DNA of 64,000 bases from Flavobacterium proteolyticum (GCF_015223105.1 NZ_JADFTZ010000002.1:1-64000), one strand, 5' to 3'. Positions 17,400 to 29,638 are shown, counted from the first letter of the stretch. The notes: a model not told the origin generated them from the sequence alone. A program made the numbers and translations.

Positions 17400-17813
17400 T
17401 TATTTTAGAAATGAGAAATAAGACCAATTGGAAACTTTAGTTTCGTTGTTTTCAATTACAACAACTCTCCATTTAAGACACTTTGCTCCCACTTCAACGT
17501 GAATTAAATCACGACTTCCTTTTACAACAAAATTATCTTTGTTTAAAACGGCAATAGTTTCTTTGAAATCAGAAGCATTTTCTCCATTAAAGCAATCGAA
17601 AATGGTTACTACTTCAATAGTAATTTTTTTATTAGTTAAATCAAGTGTAGAAAAATCCCAAGAAATTTTTGCGTTATTGATAAAATCTAATTTTGGGTCT
17701 TGAAAGTTTTCAATTTTAACCCCTTTCAAAACGGCATCATTTTTATCCAAATTAGTTTGCGAAAAACCATATTGAAACAATAAAAAGACACCAAAAAGTA
17801 AAACTTTTTTCAT
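17400..17813 (-). CDS. Secreted protein, 137 aa, first gene of the surface locus
   Basis: The protein has a signal peptide (MKKVLLFGVFLLFQYGFSQ) and a compact mature domain of about 118 residues. That domain contains WDFSTLDLTNKKITIEVV, a DCFNG cysteine and a KCLKWRVVVIEN cysteine, which could form a disulfide. The alternating pattern suggests a small beta sandwich. There is no sorting domain or lipobox, so it is probably periplasmic or outer-membrane associated. The stop is 7 bp before the start of the 1005-residue T9SS cargo, so the two are co-transcribed and probably act together. I do not recognise a named family. Confidence 0.8.
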   Translation of the reverse strand: MKKVLLFGVFLLFQYGFSQTNLDKNDAVLKGVKIENFQDPKLDFINNAKISWDFSTLDLTNKKITIEVVTIFDCFNGENASDFKETIAVLNKDNFVVKGSRDLIHVEVGAKCLKWRVVVIENNETKVSNWSYFSFLK

Positions 17814-17846
17814 TTTTTATAGTTTGATAGTTAGTTTATAGAACCA

Positions 17847-17854
17847 CAAATTTA
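17847..17854 (-). promoter_or_regulatory. Possible -7 box for the surface-protein locus
   Basis: On the minus strand it reads TAAATTTG, matching TAnnTTTG, 34 bp upstream of the ATG of the 137-residue gene. The same octamer lies 33 bp before the 2597-residue gene. No good -33 box is seen. Confidence 0.4.
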
Positions 17855-17925
17855 ACAAAAATTTAAAGCTAAACACTTTTTTTTTAATAATTAACATTTG
17901 CAAATAAAATCTAAAGTTTATTATT

Positions 17926-17933
17926 TATCTTTG
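17926..17933 (+). promoter_or_regulatory. -7 promoter box for folE
   Basis: TATCTTTG matches TAnnTTTG exactly, 39 bp before the folE ATG. The nearest TTTG upstream is 25 nt away, longer than the usual 17-23, so the -33 element is uncertain. Confidence 0.5.
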
Positions 17934-17972
17934 CCAAACTTTAAAAATTGCTATTAAAACTAATTAGTTAAA

Positions 17973-18644
17973 ATGATACAAAACGAGGATTTTCAGGATG
18001 AATTAGGAAACGATCATATTGCAACGAGTGCTCAAACTCCAATGCGTAATGACGCCTTTGCTATTTCCGATGAAGAAAAAATTGAATTGATTAAAAAAGA
18101 TGTTGAAAATATTTTAAACACATTAGGTTTAGATTTAACAGACGACAGTTTAAAAGGAACACCTAATCGTGTGGCTAAAATGTTTGTCAAAGAAATCTTT
18201 GGCGGTTTAAATCCAAACAAAAAACCAAGTTCTTCTACATTTGACAATAAATATAAATATGGTGAAATGTTAGTTGAAAAAAACATTGTGGTTTATTCAA
18301 CTTGTGAACATCATTTATTACCTATTGTAGGTCGCGCTCATGTGGCTTATATTTCTAATGGTACCGTTGTAGGTTTATCTAAAATGAACAGAATTGTAGA
18401 TTACTATGCAAAAAGACCTCAGGTTCAAGAGCGTTTGAATATTCAAATAGTTCAAGAGCTTCAAAAAGTACTAGGAACTGAAGACGTAGCGTGCGTGATT
18501 GATGCCAAACACTTATGTGTAAATTCTAGAGGAATTCGCGATATTGAAAGTAGTACTGTTACTGCTGAATTTGGTGGAAAATTCAAAGAAGATAAAGTTC
18601 GTAGAGAATTTTTAGACTATATTAAGTTAGATACACAGTTTTAA
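17973..18644 (+). CDS. folE: GTP cyclohydrolase I
   Basis: Converts GTP to 7,8-dihydroneopterin triphosphate, the first step of tetrahydrofolate/pterin biosynthesis, in the cytoplasm. The 223-residue length is normal. Diagnostic motifs are STCEHHLLPIVGRAHVAYI (zinc Cys and catalytic His), GLSKMNRIVDYYAKRPQVQE, and HLCVNSRGIRD (second zinc Cys and the Arg/Gly substrate loop). The N-terminal ~30 residues are variable and acidic. It is divergent from the surface locus and stands 61 bp before cysS, with an AT-rich hairpin between. Confidence 0.98.
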   Translation: MIQNEDFQDELGNDHIATSAQTPMRNDAFAISDEEKIELIKKDVENILNTLGLDLTDDSLKGTPNRVAKMFVKEIFGGLNPNKKPSSSTFDNKYKYGEMLVEKNIVVYSTCEHHLLPIVGRAHVAYISNGTVVGLSKMNRIVDYYAKRPQVQERLNIQIVQELQKVLGTEDVACVIDAKHLCVNSRGIRDIESSTVTAEFGGKFKEDKVRREFLDYIKLDTQF

Positions 18645-18645
18645 T

Positions 18646-18671
18646 TTAAAATTCTAAAATTAGAATTTTAA
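18646..18671. repeat. Perfect AT-rich inverted repeat between folE and cysS
   Basis: Arms TTAAAATTCTAA and TTAGAATTTTAA (12 bp, perfect) flank a 2-nt spacer, directly after the folE stop. There is no T run beyond the stem, so terminator function is doubtful; a weak terminator or a binding site for a dimeric regulator are both possible. Confidence 0.5.
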
Positions 18672-18705
18672 GATAAACTATCATAAATATTGAGCAATCA
18701 CAAAA

Positions 18706-20190
18706 ATGGAATTACATAAAAATCAAACGTTAAAAATATACAACACGCTTTCGGGCGAGAAAGAAACCTTTACTCCTATTCATGAAGGAAATATTGGGAT
18801 GTATGTTTGTGGCCCTACAGTTTACAGCAATGTGCACTTAGGAAACGTACGTACGTTTATGAGTTTTGATGTGATTTTCCGTTATTTACAACATTTAGAT
18901 TACAAAGTTAGATATGTTAGAAACATTACCGATGCCGGTCATTTAACCGATGATGGCGATGTGGATAACGACCGTTTTGTGAAACAATCGCGCTTGGAGA
19001 AATTAGAACCTATGGAAATCGTACAGAAATATACGGTGGATTTTCATAAAGTTTTGGATACCTTTAATTTTCTTCCGCCTACGATTGAACCAACTGCAAC
19101 GGGACATATTTTAGAGCAAATTGAGTTAACTCAAAAATTGATTGATACCGGATTTGCATACGAAAGTAACGGTTCGGTTTATTTTGACGTGTTTGCCTAC
19201 AACCAAAAAGGAATGAATTACGGTGAATTGAGTAACCGTAACATCGAAGAACTTTTTGCTAACACTAGAGATTTAGACGGACAAAACGAAAAGAAAAATC
19301 CGCAAGATTTTGCGCTTTGGAAAAATGCTTCTCCAGCACATATTATGCGTTGGAACTCACCTTGGGGTGAAGGTTTTCCGGGTTGGCATTTAGAGTGTAC
19401 AGCTATGAGCACAAAATACTTGGGCGAAACTTTCGATATTCACGGCGGTGGAATGGATTTGAAATTCCCGCATCATGAGTGTGAAGTAGCACAAGGAAAA
19501 GCGTGTAACGGACATTCCCCAGTTAATTTTTGGATGCACACCAATATGTTAACCATGAATGGTTTGCGTATGAGTAAATCGACTGGAAATTACATTCTTC
19601 CAATGGAATTGGTTACAGGTGAAAATACGTTTTTTGAAAAACCTTTCCAACCGAATATCGTACGTTTTTGTTTCTTACAAGCGCACTACAGAAGTGTTTT
19701 AGATATTTCAAACGATGCGATGTTGGCTAGTGAAAAAGGATATTCTCGTTTAATGGAATCGTACAAATTAATTCCGATGTTGAAAGCTAGTACTACTTCT
19801 ACTTTAGATATTGCAAGTTGGAAACAAAGTTGTTATGATGCGATGAACGACGATTTTAACACGCCTATTTTAATTGCACAATTATTTGAAGGAGCGCGTT
19901 ACATCAATTTAGTAAACGACGGAAAAGAAACGTTAACAGCTGAAGATATTCAACTTTTAGAAAATACGATTTCAAGTTTCTTGTTTGATGTATTGGGAAT
20001 TAGCAATGAAGCTTCAGGAAATTCAAATACTACCGAAAAATTAAGCGGTGTAGTTGAAATGTTAATTGGCATGCGAAACGAAGCTAGAGCGAATAAAAAT
20101 TTTGCTTTATCGGATCAAATTCGCGACCAGTTATTAGCGTTAGGCATTCAATTAAAAGACGGAAAAGAAGGAACTAGTTTTACCTTTTAA
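18706..20190 (+). CDS. cysS: Cysteinyl-tRNA synthetase
   Basis: Charges tRNA-Cys in the cytoplasm. At 494 residues it has the class I signatures [17 protein letters not shown] (HIGH-type motif HLGN, first zinc Cys), [11 protein letters not shown] and [18 protein letters not shown] (zinc ligands), and RMSKSTGN (KMSKS motif). The C-terminal helical DALR-like region follows ([16 protein letters not shown]). It is complete and ordinary for the family. A terminator follows immediately, separating it from yidD. Confidence 0.99.
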   Translation: MELHKNQTLKIYNTLSGEKETFTPIHEGNIGMYVCGPTVYSNVHLGNVRTFMSFDVIFRYLQHLDYKVRYVRNITDAGHLTDDGDVDNDRFVKQSRLEKLEPMEIVQKYTVDFHKVLDTFNFLPPTIEPTATGHILEQIELTQKLIDTGFAYESNGSVYFDVFAYNQKGMNYGELSNRNIEELFANTRDLDGQNEKKNPQDFALWKNASPAHIMRWNSPWGEGFPGWHLECTAMSTKYLGETFDIHGGGMDLKFPHHECEVAQGKACNGHSPVNFWMHTNMLTMNGLRMSKSTGNYILPMELVTGENTFFEKPFQPNIVRFCFLQAHYRSVLDISNDAMLASEKGYSRLMESYKLIPMLKASTTSTLDIASWKQSCYDAMNDDFNTPILIAQLFEGARYINLVNDGKETLTAEDIQLLENTISSFLFDVLGISNEASGNSNTTEKLSGVVEMLIGMRNEARANKNFALSDQIRDQLLALGIQLKDGKEGTSFTF

Positions 20191-20197
20191 CAATACA

Positions 20198-20226
20198 AAG
20201 AATCTCAATTGAGGTTCTTTTTTTTA
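20198..20226 (+). terminator. Rho-independent terminator after cysS
   Basis: The stem AAGAATCTCAA / TTGAGGTTCTT (one G-U pair) is followed by a T run, starting 8 bp past the cysS stop. It overlaps the leader of yidD, whose ATG is at 20237. Confidence 0.85.
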
Positions 20227-20236
20227 ATCAATAATT

Positions 20237-20494
20237 ATGTGTAGCCAACACCAATCGAAATATCCGAAAACACTGAAACAATGGTTTGTTTATCCGTTTG
20301 TTTTATTGGTGCGATTTTATCAAGTTGGCATTTCTCCTTTTACACCAGCCACTTGCCGATTTGAACCGACATGTTCCACTTATACAATTCAAGCGTTGCA
20401 GAAACACGGGTTGTTTAAAGGTGGTTGGTTAGCTATTAAAAGAATATTTAGTTGTCATCCTTGGGGAAGAAGCGGTTATGATCCAGTGCCTTGA
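20237..20494 (+). CDS. yidD: Membrane protein insertion efficiency factor YidD
   Basis: Small membrane-associated protein of the YidD/haemolytic family that assists YidC-mediated insertion. The 85 residues include the conserved pattern [40 protein letters not shown], and [17 protein letters not shown], with the three conserved cysteines. The N-terminus [16 protein letters not shown] precedes a likely amphipathic membrane-binding segment. In many genomes yidD lies near rnpA and yidC; here it lies between cysS and lgt, which is common in Flavobacteria. Confidence 0.97.
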   Translation: MCSQHQSKYPKTLKQWFVYPFVLLVRFYQVGISPFTPATCRFEPTCSTYTIQALQKHGLFKGGWLAIKRIFSCHPWGRSGYDPVP

Positions 20495-20501
20495 TTTTTT
20501 T

Positions 20502-20727
20502 AAACAGAGATACACTGATTTTATTTGATTTTTATTGCATTAAATAGAGATTCAAAGAGCGCATCTCTTTTCTAATTTTTAAAATTATTTAAATTTATTC
20601 AATCTGTGTTCCTAAAATTGAATTTTGAACTTGAAGTTGTTCTTGTACTTGAAAATTTCTTATCGGAATTTTAACAAGTTTCCCAATAATAATATTTATT
20701 TTTACGCTTTAATCAGAAACAAAAATT
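20502..20727. other. Intergenic gap with degraded repeat-like sequence before lgt
   Basis: The gap holds AACAGAGATACACTGATTTT near its left side and AATCTGTGTTCC near 20600, which resemble the two ends of an imperfect long inverted repeat. Phrases of this type are common as intergenic filler in Flavobacterium. The rest is AT-rich with no ORF; a weak -7-like TATTTTTA lies shortly before lgt. Confidence 0.4.
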
Positions 20728-21660
20728 ATGATTCACGCACTCAATATGGTTTGGAATCCTTCGGAAGGGATTGATTTAGGATTTTTCTTATTACGTTTTT
20801 ATAGTCTTTCTTGGGTATTGGCTTTTGGGTTAGGCTGGTACGTTATGAAACCTATTTTCATGAGAGAAAACGAATCGGTAGAATCTTTAGATAAATTATT
20901 TGTATACACTTTAGTAGCTACAATGCTTGGAGCTCGATTAGGACACGTAATTTTTTATCAATCCGAATTATTTCACCAAGACCCGTTGAGTATTTTATTG
21001 CCAATTAGTACAAAACCAACTCTTCATTTCACAGGTTTTGCTGGTTTAGCGAGTCATGGTGCAGCTATTGGAATCATTATTACCATGTTTTACATCCAAA
21101 GAAGAGTTATTAAACGTTCGTTTTTATGGATTTTAGACCGAATTGTAATTCCGGTTTCTTTAGGTGCGATTTTTATTCGTTTAGGTAATTTCTTCAACTC
21201 AGAAATCGTTGGAACTGAAACTAGTTCAGCATTCGGAATTAAATTCTTAAGAGATAAATACAATGCAAACGATGCAATGCAAATAACACAAATTGGAGAC
21301 AAAAACGAGGCTTACAATACTATTGCTACAAACCCTCAATTTGCAGAATATTTAGCTGCTGTAACACCAAAACATCCAGCACAGTTATACGAAGCTATCT
21401 GTTATGTTTTTGTTTTCGCTATTCTAATGTTTTTATATTGGAAAACTGAAGCAAGAAACAAAGCAGGTTACTTATTTGGATTGTTCTTAATCCTACTTTG
21501 GTCGATTCGTTTTGTAGTGGAATTTGTAAAAGAAAGTCAAGGTGGATTTGAGCAATATCCAATTTTTAATGCACTTTCAACGGGTCAATGGTTGAGCATT
21601 CCGTTTATATTTATTGGATTTTACTTTGTTTGGAAAGCAAAAGAAGTTAAAGAAGCATAA
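20728..21660 (+). CDS. lgt: Prolipoprotein diacylglyceryl transferase
   Basis: Integral inner-membrane enzyme that transfers diacylglycerol from phosphatidylglycerol to the lipobox cysteine of prolipoproteins. The 310 residues contain about seven hydrophobic segments. Family motifs are seen at GARLGHVIFYQ, GLASHGAAIGI (catalytic His region), IPVSLGAIFIRLGNFFNSEIVGTET (Lgt signature with Arg/Asn/Glu) and HPAQLYEAICY. A short insertion (ITQIGDKNEAYNTIATNPQF) between the last two motifs is usual in Bacteroidota. It converges on a lipoprotein gene across a bidirectional terminator. Confidence 0.98.
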   Translation: MIHALNMVWNPSEGIDLGFFLLRFYSLSWVLAFGLGWYVMKPIFMRENESVESLDKLFVYTLVATMLGARLGHVIFYQSELFHQDPLSILLPISTKPTLHFTGFAGLASHGAAIGIIITMFYIQRRVIKRSFLWILDRIVIPVSLGAIFIRLGNFFNSEIVGTETSSAFGIKFLRDKYNANDAMQITQIGDKNEAYNTIATNPQFAEYLAAVTPKHPAQLYEAICYVFVFAILMFLYWKTEARNKAGYLFGLFLILLWSIRFVVEFVKESQGGFEQYPIFNALSTGQWLSIPFIFIGFYFVWKAKEVKEA

Positions 21661-21675
21661 TGAAATAATACATAC

Positions 21676-21709
21676 AAAAAGGCGGTTAGAAATTCTAACC
21701 GCCTTTTTT
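21676..21709. terminator. Bidirectional terminator between lgt and the GldH-like gene
   Basis: The stem AAAAAGGCGGTTAGAA / TTCTAACCGCCTTTTT, nearly perfect, has A and T runs at its two ends, so it can stop transcription from both convergent genes. It overlaps the last codons of the lipoprotein gene. Confidence 0.92.
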
Positions 21710-22169
21710 ATTTTTGTTTTTCAACTACAATTCCAATACCGAGAACATTTGGTAAATAAGGTCCTGTAAATTCACTTTTAACAGCAACTTTATATTTTCC
21801 TTTTTCAAGTGTATCAAAGGTTTTAATGGTTTGAAATACATCGCAAATATCTCCTGAACAATCACCTATATCTTTACCTGACTCATCAATAAGTTTCAAA
21901 ACAATTGGAAGAGTTTCAACTTTACCATCAGGAGTTGTAATTTCAACTTCTAAAGGCACTTCTTTGAACTGAAACCCACTTATATGACCAAAGTGTATCT
22001 TCAACTCACAAATTCCCTCAGATTGCATATTTTCAAACTCAAATGACCTCACATCTTTACTTTCCCAACGATTATCTGTAAAATCACGATTAAATTCGTC
22101 ATACACTTCATTCTTATTACAAGACGTTAATACGAACACAAGAGCAAATAAAATAAATTTAGCTTTCAT
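21708..22169 (-). CDS. Lipoprotein resembling GldH
   Basis: The 153-residue protein has a lipoprotein signal (FVLTSC, lipidated Cys at residue 17). The mature sequence begins NKNEVYDEFNRDFTDNRWES and ends with a segment of the type GKYKVAVKS...LPNVLGIGIVVEK. Together the early VYDEF...W and the C-terminal G(I/V)G(I/V).(I/V)E pattern resemble GldH gliding lipoproteins. Overall similarity is weak, and the neighbours are not those I expect for gldH (holB, PSP1-type genes). It may be GldH proper, a diverged paralogue, or an unrelated lipoprotein of similar shape. The gene itself is secure; its terminator is shared with lgt. Confidence 0.85.
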   Translation of the reverse strand: MKAKFILFALVFVLTSCNKNEVYDEFNRDFTDNRWESKDVRSFEFENMQSEGICELKIHFGHISGFQFKEVPLEVEITTPDGKVETLPIVLKLIDESGKDIGDCSGDICDVFQTIKTFDTLEKGKYKVAVKSEFTGPYLPNVLGIGIVVEKQK

Positions 22170-22196
22170 AATTTATCATTTTTAGAATTATAAATA

Positions 22197-22226
22197 TAAA
22201 AAAAGTCCTGATATAAATCAGGACTT
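22197..22226 (-). terminator. Terminator after secDF
   Basis: The stem AAAAGTCCTGAT / ATCAGGACTTTT with a 4-nt loop is followed by an eight-T run on the minus strand. It overlaps the probable promoter region of the downstream lipoprotein gene (minus-strand TATATTTA at 22191-22198). Confidence 0.92.
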
Positions 22227-22250
22227 TTCTTATATATCGAAACTAATTAC

Positions 22251-25175
22251 TTAGTCTTCTTTTTTAAACTCAGCCATTTTACGACCTTCTTTTTCACCAA
22301 TTGTATCTTGCATCACTGGAGTTGCAATGAACAATGAAGAATAAGTTCCTACTAAAATACCTACTAAGATAGCAAATACGAATCCTCTAATCGTTTCACC
22401 TCCAAAGATGAAGATAGCCACTAATACAACTAATGTTGTTGCAGAAGTATTGATAGTTCTACTTAATGTAGTATTTAACGCTTTGTTTACTAATCCTTTG
22501 AAATCAGGTGATGAATTGTAATCTAAGTACTCACGAACTCTATCAAACACAATTACGGTATCATTCAACGAATAACCAATTACCGTTAAGATTGCTGCAA
22601 TAAATGCTTGGTCAATCTCCATGTTGAATGGTAAAATGGTGTAGAAGAATGAGAAAATACCTAATACAATAATCGTATCGTGCGCAACTGCAATTACAGC
22701 TGAGAAACCAAACTGCCATTTACGGAAACTAATCATCAAGTAAACAAATACCACAAATAATGAACCTAAAACTGCCCATAAAGAGTTTGTCTTAATATCT
22801 TTAGAGATAGTACCTGTAACTTTTGCAGATGATAAAATACCTACTTTTTTTCCTTCATAAAGGTTTGCAAATTTATCATATGTTAAATCAGCTGGTAAAT
22901 ATTTCTTTAAACCTTCGTATAATTTTTGGTTTACTTCTTTATCTACTCCCTCACCTTCTTCGTCAACTTTATACTTGGTAGTGATTTTTAACTGGTCGTT
23001 TCCACCATAAACTTTTGCTTCAGCACTTCCGAAAACAGCTACTAAATCAGCCGTTACATCTGGAGCAGAAACTGGTTTATCAAAACGTACTTGGTATGTT
23101 CTACCACCAACAAAATCCACACCTTGATTTAATCCTTTAGTTGCTAATGAGAAAATACTCAATGCTACTAAAATACCTGAAACTACATAAGCAATTTTCT
23201 TTTTCCCTAAGAAATCGATATTTAAATTTTTAAACCAAGTCTTAGTTAATGAAGTTGAGTAAGCTAATTTTTCATTTCTGCTTAAACTCCAATCTAAGAA
23301 CATTCTTGTTACAAAAACAGCAGTAATTACAGAAGTAAAAATACCAATTAATAATGTTGTAGCAAAACCTTGAATTGGTCCTGTACCAAATACTAGTAAG
23401 ATAATAGCAGTAATTGCAGTAGTAACGTTAGCATCAATAATAGATGACATCGCACCTTTCCAAGTGAAAGCATAATCAGTAGCTTCTTGAACTGATTTAC
23501 CATTATCTAATTCTTCTTTTGCTCTTTCAAAAATGATCACGTTAGCATCTACCGCCATACCAATGGTTAATACGATACCCGCGATACCTGGTAATGTTAA
23601 TACAGCACCAAAACTTGCTAATGTTCCAAAAATGAATAAAATATTTACTAATAACGCTAAGTTAGCATAGAAACCAGTTTTACCATAGTAAACTACCATC
23701 CATAATAATACTAAAGCAAAACCAATAACGAATGACAACATACCATTATCAATAGCTTCTTGTCCTAAAGATGGACCTACCACTTCTGACTGAACAATTT
23801 CTGCAGCAGCTGGTAATTTACCTGCTCTTAAAATGTTTGCTAAGTCTTTTGTTTCTTCAATTGTGAAGTTCCCAGAAATTTCTGATTGACCACCGGTAAT
23901 TGCTCCTTTACTTACACCAGGTGCAGAGTAAACTATATTATCTAATACAATTGCAATTGCATTTCCTTGTTGCGAAACTGCTCCTGTAATTTGCTCCCAT
24001 TTTCTAGCTCCATTTCCATTCATTTGCATAGAAACAGCTGGCTTACCTAATTGATCAAAAGTATCTCTTGCATCAACAATTACACCACCACTTAAAGGCG
24101 CAACATTATCTCTTGTTCCTTTTAAGGCATATAAATCTGTTACATCTGGAGTTTTTGCATTTGTTTTACCCCAAGCAAATCTAATATTAGCTAAGTTAGC
24201 AGGTAACAACGCTTTAATATCAGCTCTTTTTAAATATCCGTTGATTGCAGCTGTATCTTTAGTAGCAAATGTTCCAATATGTGGAGCACCTTGCTGACCT
24301 GGAGCTAACATTTTACCTAAGAAAGGACTATTAGCCGTTGCTGCAGTAGTATCTGCTTTGTCTGTTAACAATGAATCGATTCCTGTTGTTTTAGTAGGAG
24401 CAGCTTTAACAGCAACTTCTGTTTTCTTTAATGCATCTTCAACAGACATCAAATATTGTCCAACTTCTTCAATTTTATAAGTTTCCCAGAACTCTAATTG
24501 AGCTGTACTTTGTAATAATTTTTTAATACGATCTACATCTTTAGCTCCTGGTAACTCTACTAAAATTCTTCCAGAATTTCCTAATAATTGAATATTAGGT
24601 TGAGTAACTCCAAATTTATCAATACGCTCTCTTAATACTTTGAAAGCACTCTCTACTGATTCTTGAACTTTTTGTTTGATGATTGGCTCAACTTGTTTGT
24701 TAGTCATATCAAACTTAATAACTTCATCTAAGTTTCTGTTTCCAAAAACATCAGCCGCAGCTAATTTCACATTTGCAGCATTAGCAGCTTCAAAAAAAGC
24801 ATCGATGTAATCTTGATTTCCTTGTTGGTTTGCTTTTGCATCTGCAAGTGCTTTATTGAAAGCTGGATTCTTAGAATCATTAGCTAATCCTTTCAAAACA
24901 TCTTTAACCGAAATTTGAAGAATAACGTTTAATCCTCCTTCTAAGTCAAGACCTTTGTTGATTTGGTTATTAGTAACTTCTTTGTAAGTATGCCCTAAGT
25001 ATACTTCTTCCTTACCGATAGAATCTAAATAGCGTAATTCTTTAGCTGTATCTCCTTTTGCAAATGCTTTTGCATCAGAAACAATACTATTCGCTACGAA
25101 AGTAAAAGAAAGCTGGTATACACATACCAAAGCAAAGATAATTGCGAAAAATTTAATAAGTCCTCTATTCTGCAT
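22251..25175 (-). CDS. secDF: Fused protein translocase subunit SecDF
   Basis: Inner-membrane accessory of SecYEG that uses the proton gradient to pull exported proteins outward. SecD and SecF are joined in one 974-residue chain, as is usual in Bacteroidota. The SecD half has the N-terminal membrane segment, GLDLEGGLNVILQI, a long periplasmic region, and GIAGIVLTIGMAVDANVIIFERAKEEL. The SecF half begins near KTWFKNLNIDFLGKKK and has DFVGGRTYQVRF and ILTVIGYSLNDTVIVFDRVRE. An insertion rich in Ala, Thr and Lys lies near residues 250-300. It is a single-gene unit with its own terminator and -7 box. Loss of secDF in F. johnsoniae is known to impair gliding, fitting the Sec-dependent T9SS cargo here. 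Confidence 0.99.
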   Translation of the reverse strand: MQNRGLIKFFAIIFALVCVYQLSFTFVANSIVSDAKAFAKGDTAKELRYLDSIGKEEVYLGHTYKEVTNNQINKGLDLEGGLNVILQISVKDVLKGLANDSKNPAFNKALADAKANQQGNQDYIDAFFEAANAANVKLAAADVFGNRNLDEVIKFDMTNKQVEPIIKQKVQESVESAFKVLRERIDKFGVTQPNIQLLGNSGRILVELPGAKDVDRIKKLLQSTAQLEFWETYKIEEVGQYLMSVEDALKKTEVAVKAAPTKTTGIDSLLTDKADTTAATANSPFLGKMLAPGQQGAPHIGTFATKDTAAINGYLKRADIKALLPANLANIRFAWGKTNAKTPDVTDLYALKGTRDNVAPLSGGVIVDARDTFDQLGKPAVSMQMNGNGARKWEQITGAVSQQGNAIAIVLDNIVYSAPGVSKGAITGGQSEISGNFTIEETKDLANILRAGKLPAAAEIVQSEVVGPSLGQEAIDNGMLSFVIGFALVLLWMVVYYGKTGFYANLALLVNILFIFGTLASFGAVLTLPGIAGIVLTIGMAVDANVIIFERAKEELDNGKSVQEATDYAFTWKGAMSSIIDANVTTAITAIILLVFGTGPIQGFATTLLIGIFTSVITAVFVTRMFLDWSLSRNEKLAYSTSLTKTWFKNLNIDFLGKKKIAYVVSGILVALSIFSLATKGLNQGVDFVGGRTYQVRFDKPVSAPDVTADLVAVFGSAEAKVYGGNDQLKITTKYKVDEEGEGVDKEVNQKLYEGLKKYLPADLTYDKFANLYEGKKVGILSSAKVTGTISKDIKTNSLWAVLGSLFVVFVYLMISFRKWQFGFSAVIAVAHDTIIVLGIFSFFYTILPFNMEIDQAFIAAILTVIGYSLNDTVIVFDRVREYLDYNSSPDFKGLVNKALNTTLSRTINTSATTLVVLVAIFIFGGETIRGFVFAILVGILVGTYSSLFIATPVMQDTIGEKEGRKMAEFKKED

Positions 25176-25213
25176 TATTCTAAAATTTATTTATTCTATT
25201 TTATAAAAACGGA

Positions 25214-25244
25214 CAAATATATAATTTACAATAGGATTTAGCAA
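25214..25244 (-). promoter_or_regulatory. secDF: Probable secDF promoter
   Basis: On the minus strand the -7 box TATATTTG (25221-25214) is preceded 20 nt upstream by TTG (25244-25242), matching the Bacteroidota -33/-7 arrangement. The -7 box is 38 bp before the ATG. Confidence 0.55.
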
Positions 25245-25423
25245 TTTTATTTTCGATTAAAGTAACCTTTTTAGCTAAGTTTCACTACAAAAACACATTA
25301 TTCCTTAAAAATGAAACACTTGCATCTTAAAAAAGTATTTCACAAAACAGAAAATATTGTTGAAAACTCCAATCTTTAGTAACAAATACCATTTAAAAAT
25401 AGTATTTAAAAAATGATTAAAAC

Positions 25424-25456
25424 AAAAAAAAACTGCCAATTTCTTGACAGTTTTTC
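25424..25456 (-). terminator. Terminator after mdh
   Basis: Minus-strand stem AACTGTCA / TGGCAGTT (one G-U pair) around a 6-nt loop, with A and T runs on either side. It lies about 20 bp past the mdh stop and ends the gyrB-DUF6588-mdh unit. Confidence 0.85.
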
Positions 25457-25476
25457 AATTTTATTTTGATGTGAAA

Positions 25477-26409
25477 TTACAATACTGATTTCAAATCGGC
25501 GTTCATGTTACGAACTGCATCTGCACTCTTAGCAAACAATGCTTTTTCAGCATCATTTAATTGTACGTCAACGATTTTCTCAACTCCATTTTTACCAATA
25601 ATACATGGAACCCCCATACAAATATCTTCTTGTCCGTACTCTCCCTCTAAGAATACTGAACATGGAATCATACGTTTTTGATCGTTTAAGATACTGTCTA
25701 CTAAATAAGCCACAGAAGCTCCTGGTGCATACCAAGCAGAAGTTCCTAATAAACCTGTTAAAGTAGCACCACCCACCATAGTATCAGCAGCTACTTTATC
25801 TAACTCAGCTTGAGATAAGAAATTAGAAACCGGAACACCATTGTAAGAAGCTAAACGTGTTAATGGAATCATAGTAGTATCACCATGACCTCCAATTACC
25901 ATACCTTGAACATCGTTAGCTGGTTTGTCTAATGCTTTTGATAAATAATATTTGAAACGAGAACTATCTAAAGCCCCACCCATTCCAATTACTCTATTTT
26001 TAGGTAATCCAGTTGCTTTTAACGTTAAATACGTCATGGTATCCATTGGATTTGACACTACTACAATAATTGCATTTGGAGAATGAGTTAATACGTTATC
26101 AGCAACAGATTTAACGATACCTGCGTTGATTCCGATTAATTCTTCACGAGTCATTCCTGGTTTTCTTGGAATTCCAGATGTGATTACTACTACATCACTT
26201 CCTGCTGTTTTAGTGTAATCTCCTGTTGTTCCGCTTAATTGTGTGTTGAATACAGTTGTTGTAGCACACTGCATAATATCCATCGCTTTACCTTCAGCAA
26301 AACCTTCTTTGATGTCTACTAATACTACTTCGCTTGCGATTCCTCTGTACGAAATAACATCTGCACATGTTGCACCTACGTTACCCGCACCTACTATTGT
26401 TACTTTCAT
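25477..26409 (-). CDS. mdh: Malate dehydrogenase (LDH-like type)
   Basis: Interconverts malate and oxaloacetate with NAD in the citric acid cycle. The 310-residue protein begins with the Rossmann motif GAGNVGAT; the aspartate in LVDIKEG predicts NAD preference. The substrate loop SGIPRKPGMTREEL carries the arginines, and VIGGHGDTTMIPL carries the catalytic histidine. Length and motifs are those of the LDH-like MDH group found in Bacteroidota and Chlorobi. Its ATG is only 27 bp after the preceding gene, so it is likely transcribed with gyrB. Confidence 0.98.
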   Translation of the reverse strand: MKVTIVGAGNVGATCADVISYRGIASEVVLVDIKEGFAEGKAMDIMQCATTTVFNTQLSGTTGDYTKTAGSDVVVITSGIPRKPGMTREELIGINAGIVKSVADNVLTHSPNAIIVVVSNPMDTMTYLTLKATGLPKNRVIGMGGALDSSRFKYYLSKALDKPANDVQGMVIGGHGDTTMIPLTRLASYNGVPVSNFLSQAELDKVAADTMVGGATLTGLLGTSAWYAPGASVAYLVDSILNDQKRMIPCSVFLEGEYGQEDICMGVPCIIGKNGVEKIVDVQLNDAEKALFAKSADAVRNMNADLKSVL

Positions 26410-26436
26410 TTTGTTGTGTATATTAAAATTGTTAAA

Positions 26437-29447
<3,011 letters not shown>

Positions 29448-29579
29448 AACGAACTTAACACAAAGGCAAGTTATCAACAATTGTTAATTTTTGACAAAAG
29501 TGGCTTAAATCGAACAAAAACCATCTTATTTTTAATTTTTGATAATTTTTTAATTTCCTCAAAATAGAAGAAATAAAAA

Positions 29580-29612
29580 AAACCTCTTTAAAATGCAATT
29601 AAAGAGGTCTTT
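29580..29612 (-). terminator. Terminator after asparagine synthetase
   Basis: On the minus strand the stem ACCTCTTTAA / TTAAAGAGGT with a short loop is followed by a run of seven or more T residues, about 30 bp past the stop at 29639. Confidence 0.88.
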
Positions 29613-29638
29613 CAAAACAACAAACCTAATAAAAAATA

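Larger units (their letters stand above)
25176..25476. other. 301-bp intergenic gap between secDF and mdh
   Basis: The gap holds the probable secDF promoter at its left end and the mdh terminator at its right end. The middle (about 25260-25420) is AT-rich, without ORF, tRNA or clear hairpin. Confidence 0.7.

Noticed and set aside
25176..25476. Small RNA or riboswitch in the gap before mdh's terminator
   Set aside because: Apart from the secDF promoter and the mdh terminator I see no conserved aptamer or strong hairpin.
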